Positions 1 through 8,607 of a stretch of 64,000 bases of DNA are shown piece by piece. Numbering within the stretch: position 1 is the first letter of the stretch; every line of letters starts with the position of its first letter. Under the pieces are notes generated by a model, which was not told the origin of the DNA, made no database searches, and saw nothing but the letters and a program-made list of their open reading frames with translations. The position numbers were made by a program, and so were the translations under genes. Source of the stretch: Erysipelotrichaceae bacterium (GTDB lineage Bacteria; Bacillota_I; Bacilli_A; Erysipelotrichales; Erysipelotrichaceae); assembly GCA_017428765.1 (NCBI GenBank), contig JAFRQF010000013.1, positions 16,038 through 80,037 of the forward strand, given 5' to 3'.

Positions 1-1
1 T

Positions 2-580
2 GACGGTCCGCTGGATATGCGCATGAACAAGGACGATACGCTCAGCGCATACGATGTCGTAAATACATATTCAAAGCAGCAGCTGCAGAAAGTCCTCTGG
101 GACTATGGGGAAGAAAGGAATGCTTACAGGATTGCAAACAAGATCGTTGAAAGCCGTCCGATCGAAACGACACTGCAGCTGGTGGAAGTCATCAAAAGTG
201 CACTTCCGGCAAAAGTCCTTTCCAAAAAAGGGCATCCTGCAAAACAGAGTTTCCAGGCCATCCGCATCGAAGTCAACCATGAGCTGGATTCCCTTAAGGA
301 ATTCCTGGACAGCTTCGATCCGATCCTGAAGACAGGGGGAAGACTTGTCATCATCACGTTCCATTCTCTGGAAGACAGACTGGTCAAGCACAAGTTCAAA
401 GCATTGACTACGGTGGAGGATGACAAGCGTATCGCTTTACGGCCGGAACAGGTCGCTAAAGCCGACTACAGGCTGCTGAACCGCGGTGAAAAGGCGACTG
501 ATGAAGAAGTCGAAAACAACCGCCGTTCAAAAAGCGCGATTTTAAGAGGGATAGAGAAGGTATATGGCAAAGATAGTTAA
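2..580 (+). CDS. rsmH: 16S rRNA (cytosine(1402)-N4)-methyltransferase RsmH, 5'-truncated by the window edge
   Basis: RsmH (MraW) methylates N4 of cytosine 1402 in the decoding centre of 16S rRNA using S-adenosylmethionine. Only the last 192 residues are here; the family is about 310 residues, so roughly the first 120 are outside the window. The reading frame is open from base 2 and begins with GPLDMRM, the conserved motif after the SAM-binding loop. The late motif GGRLVIITFHSLEDR is also typical. The 3' end overlaps ftsL by 17 bases, the usual arrangement in Gram-positive division clusters. Identity is secure; the true start cannot be seen. Confidence 0.96.
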   Translation, partial: DGPLDMRMNKDDTLSAYDVVNTYSKQQLQKVLWDYGEERNAYRIANKIVESRPIETTLQLVEVIKSALPAKVLSKKGHPAKQSFQAIRIEVNHELDSLKEFLDSFDPILKTGGRLVIITFHSLEDRLVKHKFKALTTVEDDKRIALRPEQVAKADYRLLNRGEKATDEEVENNRRSKSAILRGIEKVYGKDS

Positions 581-866
581 AAAGAAAAGAAGAAGACTCA
601 GTTTGAACGGTATCGCGATCATTCTTTTTTCATTCTCTTTGATCGCCTGGCTGGCCAGCAGTCTGCTTGTAAATACGATGAATACGAAACTGACGATGAA
701 GATCCAGACGATGAACGAGGAACTGACGGTCCTGAAAAGCCAGAACCAGTCTCTGACCTACGAGATCTCGAATCTGGAGAATAAGGACAGGGTCTTTGCT
801 GCAGCTACTGCCGCAAATCTTGACCAGGTCTCCGACAACATCATTTCCGTATCGGGAGAAGAATAA
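564..866 (+). CDS. ftsL: cell division protein FtsL-like
   Basis: A 100-residue bitopic protein: a basic cytoplasmic N-terminus (KIVKKKRRR), one membrane segment at about residues 14-36, then a short extracytoplasmic stretch at 40-75 with heptad-like spacing suited to a coiled coil. FtsL sequences diverge strongly, so the call rests on topology, length and position between rsmH and the division PBP, where ftsL sits in Bacillota. FtsL joins the DivIB/DivIC complex and activates septal peptidoglycan synthesis. The ATG lies inside rsmH, which implies translational coupling. Confidence 0.85.
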   Translation: MAKIVKKKRRRLSLNGIAIILFSFSLIAWLASSLLVNTMNTKLTMKIQTMNEELTVLKSQNQSLTYEISNLENKDRVFAAATAANLDQVSDNIISVSGEE

Positions 867-869
867 TTT

Positions 870-3113
870 ATGAAACGAAGTAATAACAAACTTCGTTTTC
901 TATATTTTTTAATGTTGGGGGTAGCGCTTCTTGTTACCGTCAACGTTTTTTTGGTTACGATCGCAAAGCTGCACATCCGATCCAACACATCGTTAAGCGA
1001 TTATGTTCAGTCGGTCTCCAATGTGGAAGAGAAAATCTTTGCCTCAAGAGGCAATATCTATGACAACAGCGGCACGATCGTTGCACAGGATGTCAAGACT
1101 TTCGATATCATCTGTTATCTGGATCCGGACAGACTGTCAAGCTCCGACGAGATCGCCTATGTCGACAATCCTTCCTTCACGGCACAGGCGCTTGCGCCGA
1201 TCCTTGGCATGGATGCCTCTGAGATCTACGATATCCTGGTCTCCAATTCCGGTCTTTACCAGATCGAACTGGGTGCCATGGGGCGTAATCTCAGCAAGGA
1301 ACAGAAAGAACAGATCGAGGCCATCGAAGGTCTGCATGGGATCGATTTCCGTAATTCCTATAAGCGCTACTACCCATATGGTGAAACGTTTTCTCCGCAG
1401 CTCGTGGGATTTGCCCAATCCGACAACACGGGAAAACTGATAGGAAAACTGGGGATCGAATCATATCTGAACGATGAGCTTTCCGGTACGGATGGCTATC
1501 ATTCCTATCAGAGAGACAAGCACGGCTTTATCCTTCCCGGCATGTTCGAAGAGACTTTGAACGCGGTCAACGGATATGACGTGTACCTTACCCTCGATCT
1601 CTCGATCCAGGAAGCTCTCAATTCAGCTCTCAACACGACTATGGAAGCAAAGAACGCGTCCAGGGCATGGGCTGCCGTCGTCGAAATCAAGACCGGCAAG
1701 ATCCTCGCCTGGGGACAGACGCCGTCTTTCGATCCCAATAATCTGTCGCCGGATGACGTACAGGTAAACTACGGTTCACAATTGGCATACGAACCGGGTT
1801 CCGTCATGAAATCGGTCATCTATTCGGCTGCGATGGATCTCGGAGTCTATGACGGCGACATGGGTTTCGATTCCTCGCCTTACTGTTATACGGCAAGCAG
1901 CGGAAGGACCTATGCGGGCGATCAATTGGGCTGCATTTACAACGTTTCAAGACTGGACTGGGGCGTCATTCCTTTGGATTATGGCCTGATCTATTCCAGT
2001 AACGTTGCAACGGCGACTCTGCTTTCCCAATATGTCGGTGTCGATAAATACAAGGAATATCTTGACCGCTATCATCTTTATCAGAACGTGAATTCCGACG
2101 GCATCGATGAAGTTCCGGGCTATACCAACTACGGACTTTCACCGGTCGATGATATCACGGCGACGTACGGCCAGGGTTCTTCAACGACGATGTTACAGCT
2201 GTTACAGACCTATACGGCGATCTTCGGAAACGGCGAGATGGTAAAGCCGTATCTGATCGAAAAGATCGTTGACCCCAATACCAATACCGTCGTTTACCAG
2301 GGCAGCCGCAAGGTCGTCTCTGAGCCGATCTCCAAGTCGACAGCAAAGCAGATGCAGGATCTGTTAAGAAGGGTCGTCGCCGAACCGGATGGTACCTGCC
2401 GTCACTATGCAGCCAAGACCGTGGAAGTCATGGGCAAGACCGGTACTTCCGAGATCCCGCTGGATGGCGGTTACGCCGAAGATCAGAACATTATTTCGTG
2501 CATGCTGGGCTTCCCGTATGAAGATCCGCAATACATGGTCTATTTTGCCTATGTCTCACCGGAGACCGTTTACTATAACTATGAGATCAAGCCGATCCCG
2601 GATCTGATCGACCGCATCGCTTTGCTGGAAAATCTGATCATCAACGAAGATGAAAACGATCCGGATGTCAAATACATTGAAAAACATGAAATGCCCAATC
2701 TTCTCGGAAGATCGGTAAATGAAGTAAAGGAAGAACTGGAAGGATATGGTCTTGATATCGTGGAGATCTTCGACGGATCAAAGATCATCGGCCAGCTGCC
2801 GAAAGAAAAGGAAGATGTCTATACCTATCAGAAAGTCTTCTTATTGACAGACGGCAGTTCGATGACGGTCCCGGATTTCAAAGGCTGGACGAGAAAAGAT
2901 GTCATCGACTTCTGGAACCTTTCCCGTATTCCGATGAAGATGGAAGGCTACGGCGTCGCCTATGAACAGTCCGTGGAACCCGGCAGCATCGCCGATCCGG
3001 ATAAGGAGATCATCATCCGTTTCCGGGAGATCAATTACCCTGAAGAACAGGAAAAAAAGGCCGAACATGAAAATACGGAAGTTTCTGAGACAAACGAGGG
3101 GAATGGTGTATAA
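870..3113 (+). CDS. division-type class B penicillin-binding protein with two PASTA domains (PBP2B/PBP2x/FtsI family)
   Basis: A 747-residue transpeptidase that cross-links septal peptidoglycan. A membrane anchor at about residues 10-32 precedes the dimerisation domain (motif ASRGNIYDNSG). The transpeptidase domain shows the three active-site motifs: S311-V-M-K314, S376-S-N378 and K523-T-G. Two C-terminal PASTA domains follow, at about 608-670 and 666-730, then a charged tail. The gene starts 3 bases after ftsL. Two PASTA domains match the PBP2x/PBP2B type. By family knowledge these proteins work with FtsL/DivIC and FtsW; no ftsW is present here. All catalytic residues are intact. Confidence 0.95.
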   Translation: MKRSNNKLRFLYFLMLGVALLVTVNVFLVTIAKLHIRSNTSLSDYVQSVSNVEEKIFASRGNIYDNSGTIVAQDVKTFDIICYLDPDRLSSSDEIAYVDNPSFTAQALAPILGMDASEIYDILVSNSGLYQIELGAMGRNLSKEQKEQIEAIEGLHGIDFRNSYKRYYPYGETFSPQLVGFAQSDNTGKLIGKLGIESYLNDELSGTDGYHSYQRDKHGFILPGMFEETLNAVNGYDVYLTLDLSIQEALNSALNTTMEAKNASRAWAAVVEIKTGKILAWGQTPSFDPNNLSPDDVQVNYGSQLAYEPGSVMKSVIYSAAMDLGVYDGDMGFDSSPYCYTASSGRTYAGDQLGCIYNVSRLDWGVIPLDYGLIYSSNVATATLLSQYVGVDKYKEYLDRYHLYQNVNSDGIDEVPGYTNYGLSPVDDITATYGQGSSTTMLQLLQTYTAIFGNGEMVKPYLIEKIVDPNTNTVVYQGSRKVVSEPISKSTAKQMQDLLRRVVAEPDGTCRHYAAKTVEVMGKTGTSEIPLDGGYAEDQNIISCMLGFPYEDPQYMVYFAYVSPETVYYNYEIKPIPDLIDRIALLENLIINEDENDPDVKYIEKHEMPNLLGRSVNEVKEELEGYGLDIVEIFDGSKIIGQLPKEKEDVYTYQKVFLLTDGSSMTVPDFKGWTRKDVIDFWNLSRIPMKMEGYGVAYEQSVEPGSIADPDKEIIIRFREINYPEEQEKKAEHENTEVSETNEGNGV

Positions 3114-3114
3114 T
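3109..3114 (+). promoter_or_regulatory. -10 element (TATAAT) just upstream of mraY
   Basis: TATAAT lies at the very end of the PBP gene, with 8 bases between it and the mraY ATG at 3123. A start site 7 bases beyond the hexamer would give a leader of about 2 bases. The -35 region is poor and there is no clear Shine-Dalgarno. mraY may also be read from upstream, so this may be an internal promoter. Confidence 0.5.
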
Positions 3115-3122
3115 AGCTAGGT

Positions 3123-4100
3123 ATGAATACACTGTTAATATCTTTGCTTGGTCTGATCTGTTCTGTTTTGCTTATGCTTGCTGCGATGCCGAAGTTCATC
3201 GCGTTCCTTAAAAACAGAGACATCAATCAGGTCACTTCCGAATATGCATTGAAAGAATTCAAAGAGAAGGGCAAGACACCGATCATGGGCGGACTGATGT
3301 TCGTCGTCATCCCGATCGTCGTTTTTGCCGTTCTTTGTTTTAAAGGGCTTGCCGATGCAAGGACACAGTTCGTCATCCTTTCATATGTGCTTTACTGTTC
3401 CGTCGGTTTCATCGATGACGCCTTGGTCATCCGCTCCCATTCCAATGAGGGGCTCTCTGCCAAGACCCGTCTGATCATGGAATTCGTTTACACACTGCTG
3501 CTGTTTGTGATCTACAGAGATGTCATTCCGATGCGGGTGACGATCCCGTTCATCAATGCCGGCATTCAGATCCATTGGCTGCTGTTTGCTGCATTCATGA
3601 TCCTTCTGTATATGGCGGAAGCCAATGCGGTGAATTTTACGGACGGCATGGACGGACTCTGCGCAGGCGTTTCTTTCTTCGCCTTGCTTCCGTTCGTATA
3701 TCTGTGCTTCGCAAACGGCTATACCTATATCGGGATCTTCTTGGTCTGCATCTTAGGAGGTCTTATCGGCTATCTGCGTTTCAATTTCCATCCGGCAAAG
3801 ATCTTCATGGGTGACAGCGGTTCGCTTGCCTTAGGCGCTTTATTTGCGTGTCTTGGCATCCTGTTAGACAAGACGGTCGCTTTGTTTTTCATCGGCGGAG
3901 TCTTTGTCATCGAAATGTTCTGCGTCGTTTTGCAGCAGCTTTCCGTCAGGCTCTTCCATAAGAGAGTCTTCACATATACACCGATCCATTATGCGTTCGT
4001 CATCAAAGGTCATAAGGAAACAAAGATCGTCCTTGGTTTCTATTGCCTGCAGATACTTCTGTCGCTGATCGGCCTCTTCATCGCTTTGCATACACTATGA
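3123..4100 (+). CDS. mraY: phospho-N-acetylmuramoyl-pentapeptide-transferase MraY
   Basis: MraY moves phospho-MurNAc-pentapeptide from UDP to undecaprenyl phosphate, giving lipid I on the inner face of the membrane. The 325-residue protein has about ten hydrophobic segments and the family motifs VNFTDGMDGLCAG and MGDSGSLALGA, which hold the magnesium- and substrate-binding aspartates. The C-terminal HYAFVIKG is also typical, close to the HHHFEL-type motif but altered. It starts 9 bases after the PBP stop. In many Bacillota murD, ftsW and murG follow; here a recJ gene follows with a 4-base ATGA overlap, so the division cluster is broken at this point. Confidence 0.96.
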   Translation: MNTLLISLLGLICSVLLMLAAMPKFIAFLKNRDINQVTSEYALKEFKEKGKTPIMGGLMFVVIPIVVFAVLCFKGLADARTQFVILSYVLYCSVGFIDDALVIRSHSNEGLSAKTRLIMEFVYTLLLFVIYRDVIPMRVTIPFINAGIQIHWLLFAAFMILLYMAEANAVNFTDGMDGLCAGVSFFALLPFVYLCFANGYTYIGIFLVCILGGLIGYLRFNFHPAKIFMGDSGSLALGALFACLGILLDKTVALFFIGGVFVIEMFCVVLQQLSVRLFHKRVFTYTPIHYAFVIKGHKETKIVLGFYCLQILLSLIGLFIALHTL

Positions 4101-5611
4101 AATATCGCTTTCATCACGATACGCTTTCTTTAAGTGAAAAGATCTGCGAGATCAATCATGTCACTTTGAAAGACCTCGATGTTTCGGGTTTTGAAGAAAC
4201 GCAGAATATCGCATTACTGAATGAATTCAAAAAGATTCTTTTATCTTATAAGGATAAGAGATTTTTTATTGTTGGCGATTATGACTGCGATGGCATATGT
4301 GCGACAGCCATCATGAGCAGACTCTTCAAGGATCTCAACATTTCTTCCAATTTCTATATTCCTTCCCGCAGCAAGGAGGGTTACGGTCTGAACAAAGCGA
4401 TCGTAGAGACGGCGGCAAAACACGGCTTTGATGTCTTATTGTGTGTGGATAACGGCATCGTTGCCAACGAGGCTCTGGCGTATGCGAAATCTTTAGGCCT
4501 TGTCACTTTGGTCATAGATCATCATGAATACAGCGAAGCGCCATGTGCCGATGCCTATCTTCATCCTTCGCTTTTTGAAGAAAGATATGCCGATATGTGT
4601 GCTTCCGGGCTCTGCTGTCTGTTGAGCCAGGCATTCCGTTATGATGAGCTCAGCCTTGTCTATGGCGGTCTTGCGACTTTGGCGGATATGGTAAAAGTCT
4701 TCGGATATAACCGTTATCTGTTAAAAAAAGCTGTCGCTTTACTGAATGAAAAAGATTTCTATACGATCTCATATCTGACCAGAAACAAGAAGATCGATTT
4801 TGAATGCCTTTCTTTCGATGTGATCCCGAAGATCAATGCCGTTTCCCGGATGGATGATGTATTGAATGTCAATTATGTCGTCAGATATCTTCTTTCCGAC
4901 CGCAAAGAGGCTGCAGCTTACCTTTCCAAGATCGAACAGATCAACACGACCCGCAAACAGCTGACAAAGGAGATGGCCGCTCTTGCCGAAAGGCTTGCCG
5001 ATCCCAAGAAGGACATCGTCATCGTCTCGTCGGCCGCCTTCAAGGAAGGACTTTGCGGACTGATCGCCAACCGTCTGATGAATGACATGGGCAAACCGGT
5101 GATCATTTTAAGCGAATCGGACGGTCTTCTGAAAGGATCGGGCAGGGCACCGAAGGGTTTTGATCTGTATTCGATACTGAAAAAGGAGAGCGATCTGTAT
5201 TCCGCCTTCGGGGGACATGCCCAGGCAGTCGGCCTTTCCATTGACAAAAACAATTATGAGACTTTTGTTGAAAGGATCTCTTCTGAAAAGATCGAATATG
5301 AAGAAGTTTATAAGGATGTGATCTGCTATGAGGCAGCGGAATATGCTGTTTCTTTGATCGACGAGCTTGATGAACTCAAGCCGTTCGGTCAGGGTTTTGA
5401 AGAACCTTTGTTTGCGATCGAAGATTTCGCATATGAGAGAAAGTATATGATACAGGGCATCTATCCCAAATATGCGGTCAATGATGCTTTGGAGGCGATC
5501 TGCTTCCATACGGCGCTGAATAACCGGCCGTTTTCCAAGATCATCGGAAATATACGCAAGGATACCTATCATGCCGGCAGGCTGTCCTTCGTAATTGAAG
5601 ATTTGGCCTAG
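4097..5611 (+). CDS. recJ: DHH-family single-stranded-DNA exonuclease, RecJ-like
   Basis: A 504-residue DHH phosphoesterase with the RecJ layout. Motif I is GDYDCDG (D61, D63, D65) and the DHH triad is D141-H142-H143. A DHHA1-type domain follows, with GRAPKGFDLYSIL and a FGGHAQAVGLS motif at about 375-390. RecJ degrades single-stranded DNA 5' to 3' in recombinational repair. At 504 residues it is shorter than typical RecJ (about 560-780), so part of the C-terminal domain may be missing. I chose the ATG at 4097, which overlaps the mraY stop as ATGA; an in-frame ATG 54 bases upstream lies deep inside mraY. Confidence 0.88.
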   Translation: MKYRFHHDTLSLSEKICEINHVTLKDLDVSGFEETQNIALLNEFKKILLSYKDKRFFIVGDYDCDGICATAIMSRLFKDLNISSNFYIPSRSKEGYGLNKAIVETAAKHGFDVLLCVDNGIVANEALAYAKSLGLVTLVIDHHEYSEAPCADAYLHPSLFEERYADMCASGLCCLLSQAFRYDELSLVYGGLATLADMVKVFGYNRYLLKKAVALLNEKDFYTISYLTRNKKIDFECLSFDVIPKINAVSRMDDVLNVNYVVRYLLSDRKEAAAYLSKIEQINTTRKQLTKEMAALAERLADPKKDIVIVSSAAFKEGLCGLIANRLMNDMGKPVIILSESDGLLKGSGRAPKGFDLYSILKKESDLYSAFGGHAQAVGLSIDKNNYETFVERISSEKIEYEEVYKDVICYEAAEYAVSLIDELDELKPFGQGFEEPLFAIEDFAYERKYMIQGIYPKYAVNDALEAICFHTALNNRPFSKIIGNIRKDTYHAGRLSFVIEDLA

Positions 5612-5623
5612 TTCTACTATAAT
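5595..5623 (+). promoter_or_regulatory. sigma-A type promoter for apt
   Basis: TTGAAG (5595-5600), 17-base spacer, TATAAT (5618-5623). The predicted start at about 5630 gives a 20-base leader that holds the Shine-Dalgarno AAGGAGAGG before the ATG at 5650. The -35 lies in the last codons of recJ. Confidence 0.75.
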
Positions 5624-5649
5624 TGATTTGTGTTTAAGGAGAGGAACAT

Positions 5650-6162
5650 ATGAATTTAAAAGATTATATCGCATCGATTCCTGATTTCCCGCAAGAGGGC
5701 GTTCTGTTTCGTGATATCACTCCTTTGATGGCGGATGGCGAAGCTTTCCATGAAGCATGTGAGATGCTGATCGATTATGCCAAAAAAGTCGGAGCGCAAG
5801 TCGTTGCCGGTCCGGAATCCAGAGGCTTTATTTTCGGCTGTCCGGTCGCTCATGAACTGAAGATCGGTTTCGTTCCGGTCAGAAAACCGGGCAAACTGCC
5901 AAGAAAGACCATCTCTTACAAATATGATCTGGAATATGGTTCCAACGAACTGCACATCCACGCTGATGCGATCAAACCGGGTCAGAAGGTCCTCATCATC
6001 GATGATCTGCTGGCAACAGGCGGTACAGTCGAAGCGACTGCCAAGATGATCGAACAGCTGGGCGGCGAAGTTGTCGGCTGCGCTTTCCTGATCGAACTGG
6101 AAGGCCTGGGCGGCAGAGACAAACTTGCCGGATATGATGTCTTCACTCTGATGAAGTATTAA
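5650..6162 (+). CDS. apt: adenine phosphoribosyltransferase
   Basis: Apt salvages adenine by joining it to PRPP to give AMP and pyrophosphate. The 170-residue length is normal. The PRPP-binding loop [13 protein letters not shown] spans residues 114-126, and [12 protein letters not shown] near residue 55 is the adenine-enzyme signature. It has its own promoter and a strong Shine-Dalgarno (AAGGAGAGG). The (p)ppGpp synthetase gene follows, an order that recurs in Bacillota (recJ-apt-relA) and puts purine salvage beside stringent control. Confidence 0.97.
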   Translation: MNLKDYIASIPDFPQEGVLFRDITPLMADGEAFHEACEMLIDYAKKVGAQVVAGPESRGFIFGCPVAHELKIGFVPVRKPGKLPRKTISYKYDLEYGSNELHIHADAIKPGQKVLIIDDLLATGGTVEATAKMIEQLGGEVVGCAFLIELEGLGGRDKLAGYDVFTLMKY

Positions 6163-6168
6163 ACAGAT

Positions 6169-6189
6169 CGAAGCTTTGCTTCGCTCTTT
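6169..6189 (+). terminator. short hairpin with T-rich tail between apt and relA
   Basis: CGAAGC (6169-6174), a three-base loop, GCTTCG (6178-6183), then CTCTTTTC. The stem is only 6 bp and the T-run is broken, so it may be a partial terminator allowing read-through into relA, which has no obvious promoter of its own. Confidence 0.4.
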
Positions 6190-6205
6190 TCGTAAGGATC
6201 GCACA

Positions 6206-8377
6206 ATGAAAGATTTGATAAGCACAAAGCAGCAGCTCTATGACCAGATAAAGACGTATATCACCAATCCTGAGTCATTGGCTCTGATCGACAAGGCATA
6301 CGATTATGCCTTTGACAAACACAAGGATCAGAAACGCTCTTCCGGAGAGCCGTATTTTGTGCATTGTCTCAATGTCGCATACGAGCTTGCCAAACTCAAG
6401 AGCGATCCCTATACGATCTGTGCAGGTCTTCTGCACGATGTGATCGAAGACTGTGCGGTCACCAAAGAGGAATTCATCGATGAATTCGGGGAAGAGATCT
6501 ATGAGATGGTCGAAGCCGTCACCAAGATCTCCAATCTGAAATTCACGGATGAAAAAGAATACCAGGCCGTCAATCACCGCAAGATCCTGATCGCCATGGC
6601 GAAGGATGTGCGTGTCATCCTGGTAAAGCTGGTCGACCGTCTTCACAATATGCGCACCTTGCAATACCTGGCTCCGGAGAAACAGAAGCGTATCGCCAAA
6701 GAGACCCTTGATGTCTATGCGCCGATCGCTCACCGTCTCGGTATCGCGGAGATCAAAAACGAACTGGAAGATCTTTCGTTCTATTATCTCGATAACGAAA
6801 AATACCATGAGATCGCCAAGCTCGTCGAATCCAAGAAATCGGAGAGAGACCAGCAGATCGAGCTGATGATCGAAGACATTTCGATCGTTTTGCAGATGCA
6901 CAATATCCCGTTCAGGATCTTCGGACGTTCCAAGCACCTTTATTCCATCAATAAGAAGATGGTCACCAAGAACAAGCGCTTTGATGAGATCCTGGATCTT
7001 CTGGCGATACGTATCGTTACTCAGACCGAGACCAACTGTTACGAGATCCTGGGTTACATCCATGCGGTCTATCGTCCGATCCCGGGACGTTTGAAGGACT
7101 ACATCGCGATGCCGAAGATGAACCTCTATCAGTCTTTGCATACGACGATCGTCGGTCCGGACGGAAGGATCTATGAGGTACAGATCCGTACGGAAGAGAT
7201 GGATGAGATCGCCGAAAGAGGTATCGCTGCCCACTGGTCTTACAAAGAAGGCAAGACGCGTTCACAGAAGAAACTGATCGAAGAGCTCAACTGGCTCAAG
7301 GCGTTCGAAGAGAATACGGATGCCGATGCCAAGGATTATATGAACGATATCACCCATGATATCTTCAATGCGAACATCTACTGTATGACCCCCAGAGGCC
7401 GCATCATCGACCTGGCGGCGGGTGCGACACCGATCGATTTTGCCTACCGTATCCATACGGAAGTCGGCAACCAGACCGTCGGTGCTCTGGTCAACGGCGT
7501 GCTGGTCCCTTTGAACACGCCATTAAAGACAGGCGATGTTGTGGAATTACGCACCAATAAGAACTCTTCGCCGTCGGAAGACTGGCTCAAGATCGTCAAG
7601 ACCAACCATGCCCGCAATAAGATCAAAGCGTATTTCCTGAAGAAGGAAATGGAAGATAAGGAAGAGTTCATCCGTCTGGGTGAGACGATGCTGAAGGACG
7701 AACTCAGGAAACACGAGCTCGATGTCGATGAATTCTTCGACACCAAGAAGCTCGACAAGGTCGCAAGCGCTTTCCAGCAGTCGACCGCCAACGATCTTCT
7801 TTATGCCATCGGATGCAAGTCGATGACGCCGATCGCGGTCATTGAAAAGCTGACCAAGCTAGGCAAAAAGGAGCTCGATCTCAGCTATCTTGAAAAGATC
7901 ACGAAGAAGAATTCGGAAAAGAATCATTTCGTTTCCAAGACCGGCATCATGGTCTCAGGTGTGAGTTCGATGAAGATCAACATCTCTCCGTGCTGCGCGC
8001 CGGTGTATGGCGATAAGATCGTCGGCTTCGTTTCCAAGGGACAGGGCATCAAGGTACATCGTGCCGATTGTCCGAACATCGCCCGTGAAAGAAGACTGAT
8101 CGATGTGGAATGGGATCCGCAGAAGCCTGATATAAAATATGAGGCTTCCATCAAGATCTTCTCGAAAGACAGGTCCTATCTTCTGACTGACCTGGTCACG
8201 GTCGTTGCCCAATACAAGGCAAATCTGACGGCTGTCAATTCACAGGCAAACAAAGAAGATCTTTCCGCGACGACTTCGATGTCGTTCATGGTCAATGACC
8301 TCGAACACCTGGAGACGATCATGGCGAATCTGCGCAAAGTCGACAGCGTGATTTCTGTTGAAAGAGCCATTAAATAA
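6206..8377 (+). CDS. rel: bifunctional (p)ppGpp synthetase/hydrolase (RelA/SpoT, Rel)
   Basis: The long Rel enzyme makes and degrades (p)ppGpp during amino-acid starvation. From the ATG at 6206 it is 723 residues. Order of domains: HD hydrolase with an intact H77-D78 pair (LLHDVIED), synthetase from about residue 258, TGS at about 390-450 (CMTPRGRIIDLAAGATP), a zinc-finger-like region with SPCCAPVYGD, and a C-terminal ACT domain at about 650-720. Both catalytic domains look complete, so this is the bifunctional form. An in-frame TTG at 6176 would add 10 residues, but the ATG has AAGGAT 8 bases upstream and gives the usual N-terminus. Confidence 0.96.
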   Translation: MKDLISTKQQLYDQIKTYITNPESLALIDKAYDYAFDKHKDQKRSSGEPYFVHCLNVAYELAKLKSDPYTICAGLLHDVIEDCAVTKEEFIDEFGEEIYEMVEAVTKISNLKFTDEKEYQAVNHRKILIAMAKDVRVILVKLVDRLHNMRTLQYLAPEKQKRIAKETLDVYAPIAHRLGIAEIKNELEDLSFYYLDNEKYHEIAKLVESKKSERDQQIELMIEDISIVLQMHNIPFRIFGRSKHLYSINKKMVTKNKRFDEILDLLAIRIVTQTETNCYEILGYIHAVYRPIPGRLKDYIAMPKMNLYQSLHTTIVGPDGRIYEVQIRTEEMDEIAERGIAAHWSYKEGKTRSQKKLIEELNWLKAFEENTDADAKDYMNDITHDIFNANIYCMTPRGRIIDLAAGATPIDFAYRIHTEVGNQTVGALVNGVLVPLNTPLKTGDVVELRTNKNSSPSEDWLKIVKTNHARNKIKAYFLKKEMEDKEEFIRLGETMLKDELRKHELDVDEFFDTKKLDKVASAFQQSTANDLLYAIGCKSMTPIAVIEKLTKLGKKELDLSYLEKITKKNSEKNHFVSKTGIMVSGVSSMKINISPCCAPVYGDKIVGFVSKGQGIKVHRADCPNIARERRLIDVEWDPQKPDIKYEASIKIFSKDRSYLLTDLVTVVAQYKANLTAVNSQANKEDLSATTSMSFMVNDLEHLETIMANLRKVDSVISVERAIK

Positions 8378-8386
8378 TGCTAGAAT
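8358..8386 (+). promoter_or_regulatory. promoter of the hisS-aspS operon
   Basis: TTGAAA (8358-8363), 17-base spacer, TAGAAT (8381-8386), with an extended -10 TGC at 8378-8380. The predicted start is near 8393, just ahead of the T-box leader. The -35 lies inside the last codons of rel. Confidence 0.8.
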
Positions 8387-8392
8387 TTCAAT

Positions 8393-8594
8393 ATCGATAA
8401 GGAAAATTATTCTTGGATCCGCTTTACAGCGAGGAGCGATTGGTGAAAGGCTCCATCCGGAGAAAAGAGGGACACTTCCTTGATGCCTGCAAAAACAGGC
8501 CGCAGAAGCAGCGTTACGGCACAAAGGGCATATCTTTGATATGAACTAAGGTGGCACCGCGTTAATACGTCCTTAGACAGGACGTTTTTATTTT
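8393..8594 (+). promoter_or_regulatory. T-box leader (tRNA-sensing riboswitch) upstream of hisS-aspS
   Basis: The signature T-box sequence AAGGTGGCACCGCG is at 8548-8561. The terminator hairpin has arms ACGTCC (8567-8572) and GGACGT (8580-8585), followed by a T-rich run. Stem I features lie between about 8420 and 8480. The likely specifier region contains GACAC at 8471-8475. Read as GAC followed by A it matches tRNA-Asp; read one register later as CAC it matches tRNA-His. Uncharged tRNA would stabilise the antiterminator and allow transcription of hisS and aspS. The T-box class is certain; which tRNA is sensed is not. Confidence 0.95.
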
Positions 8595-8607
8595 AAAAGG
8601 AGGAATT

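Noticed and set aside
6275..7234. Long open frame on the minus strand over rel
   Set aside because: It mirrors a well-supported plus-strand gene; GAT/ATC-rich codons give open antisense frames in this genome. No ribosome-binding site or family signature.
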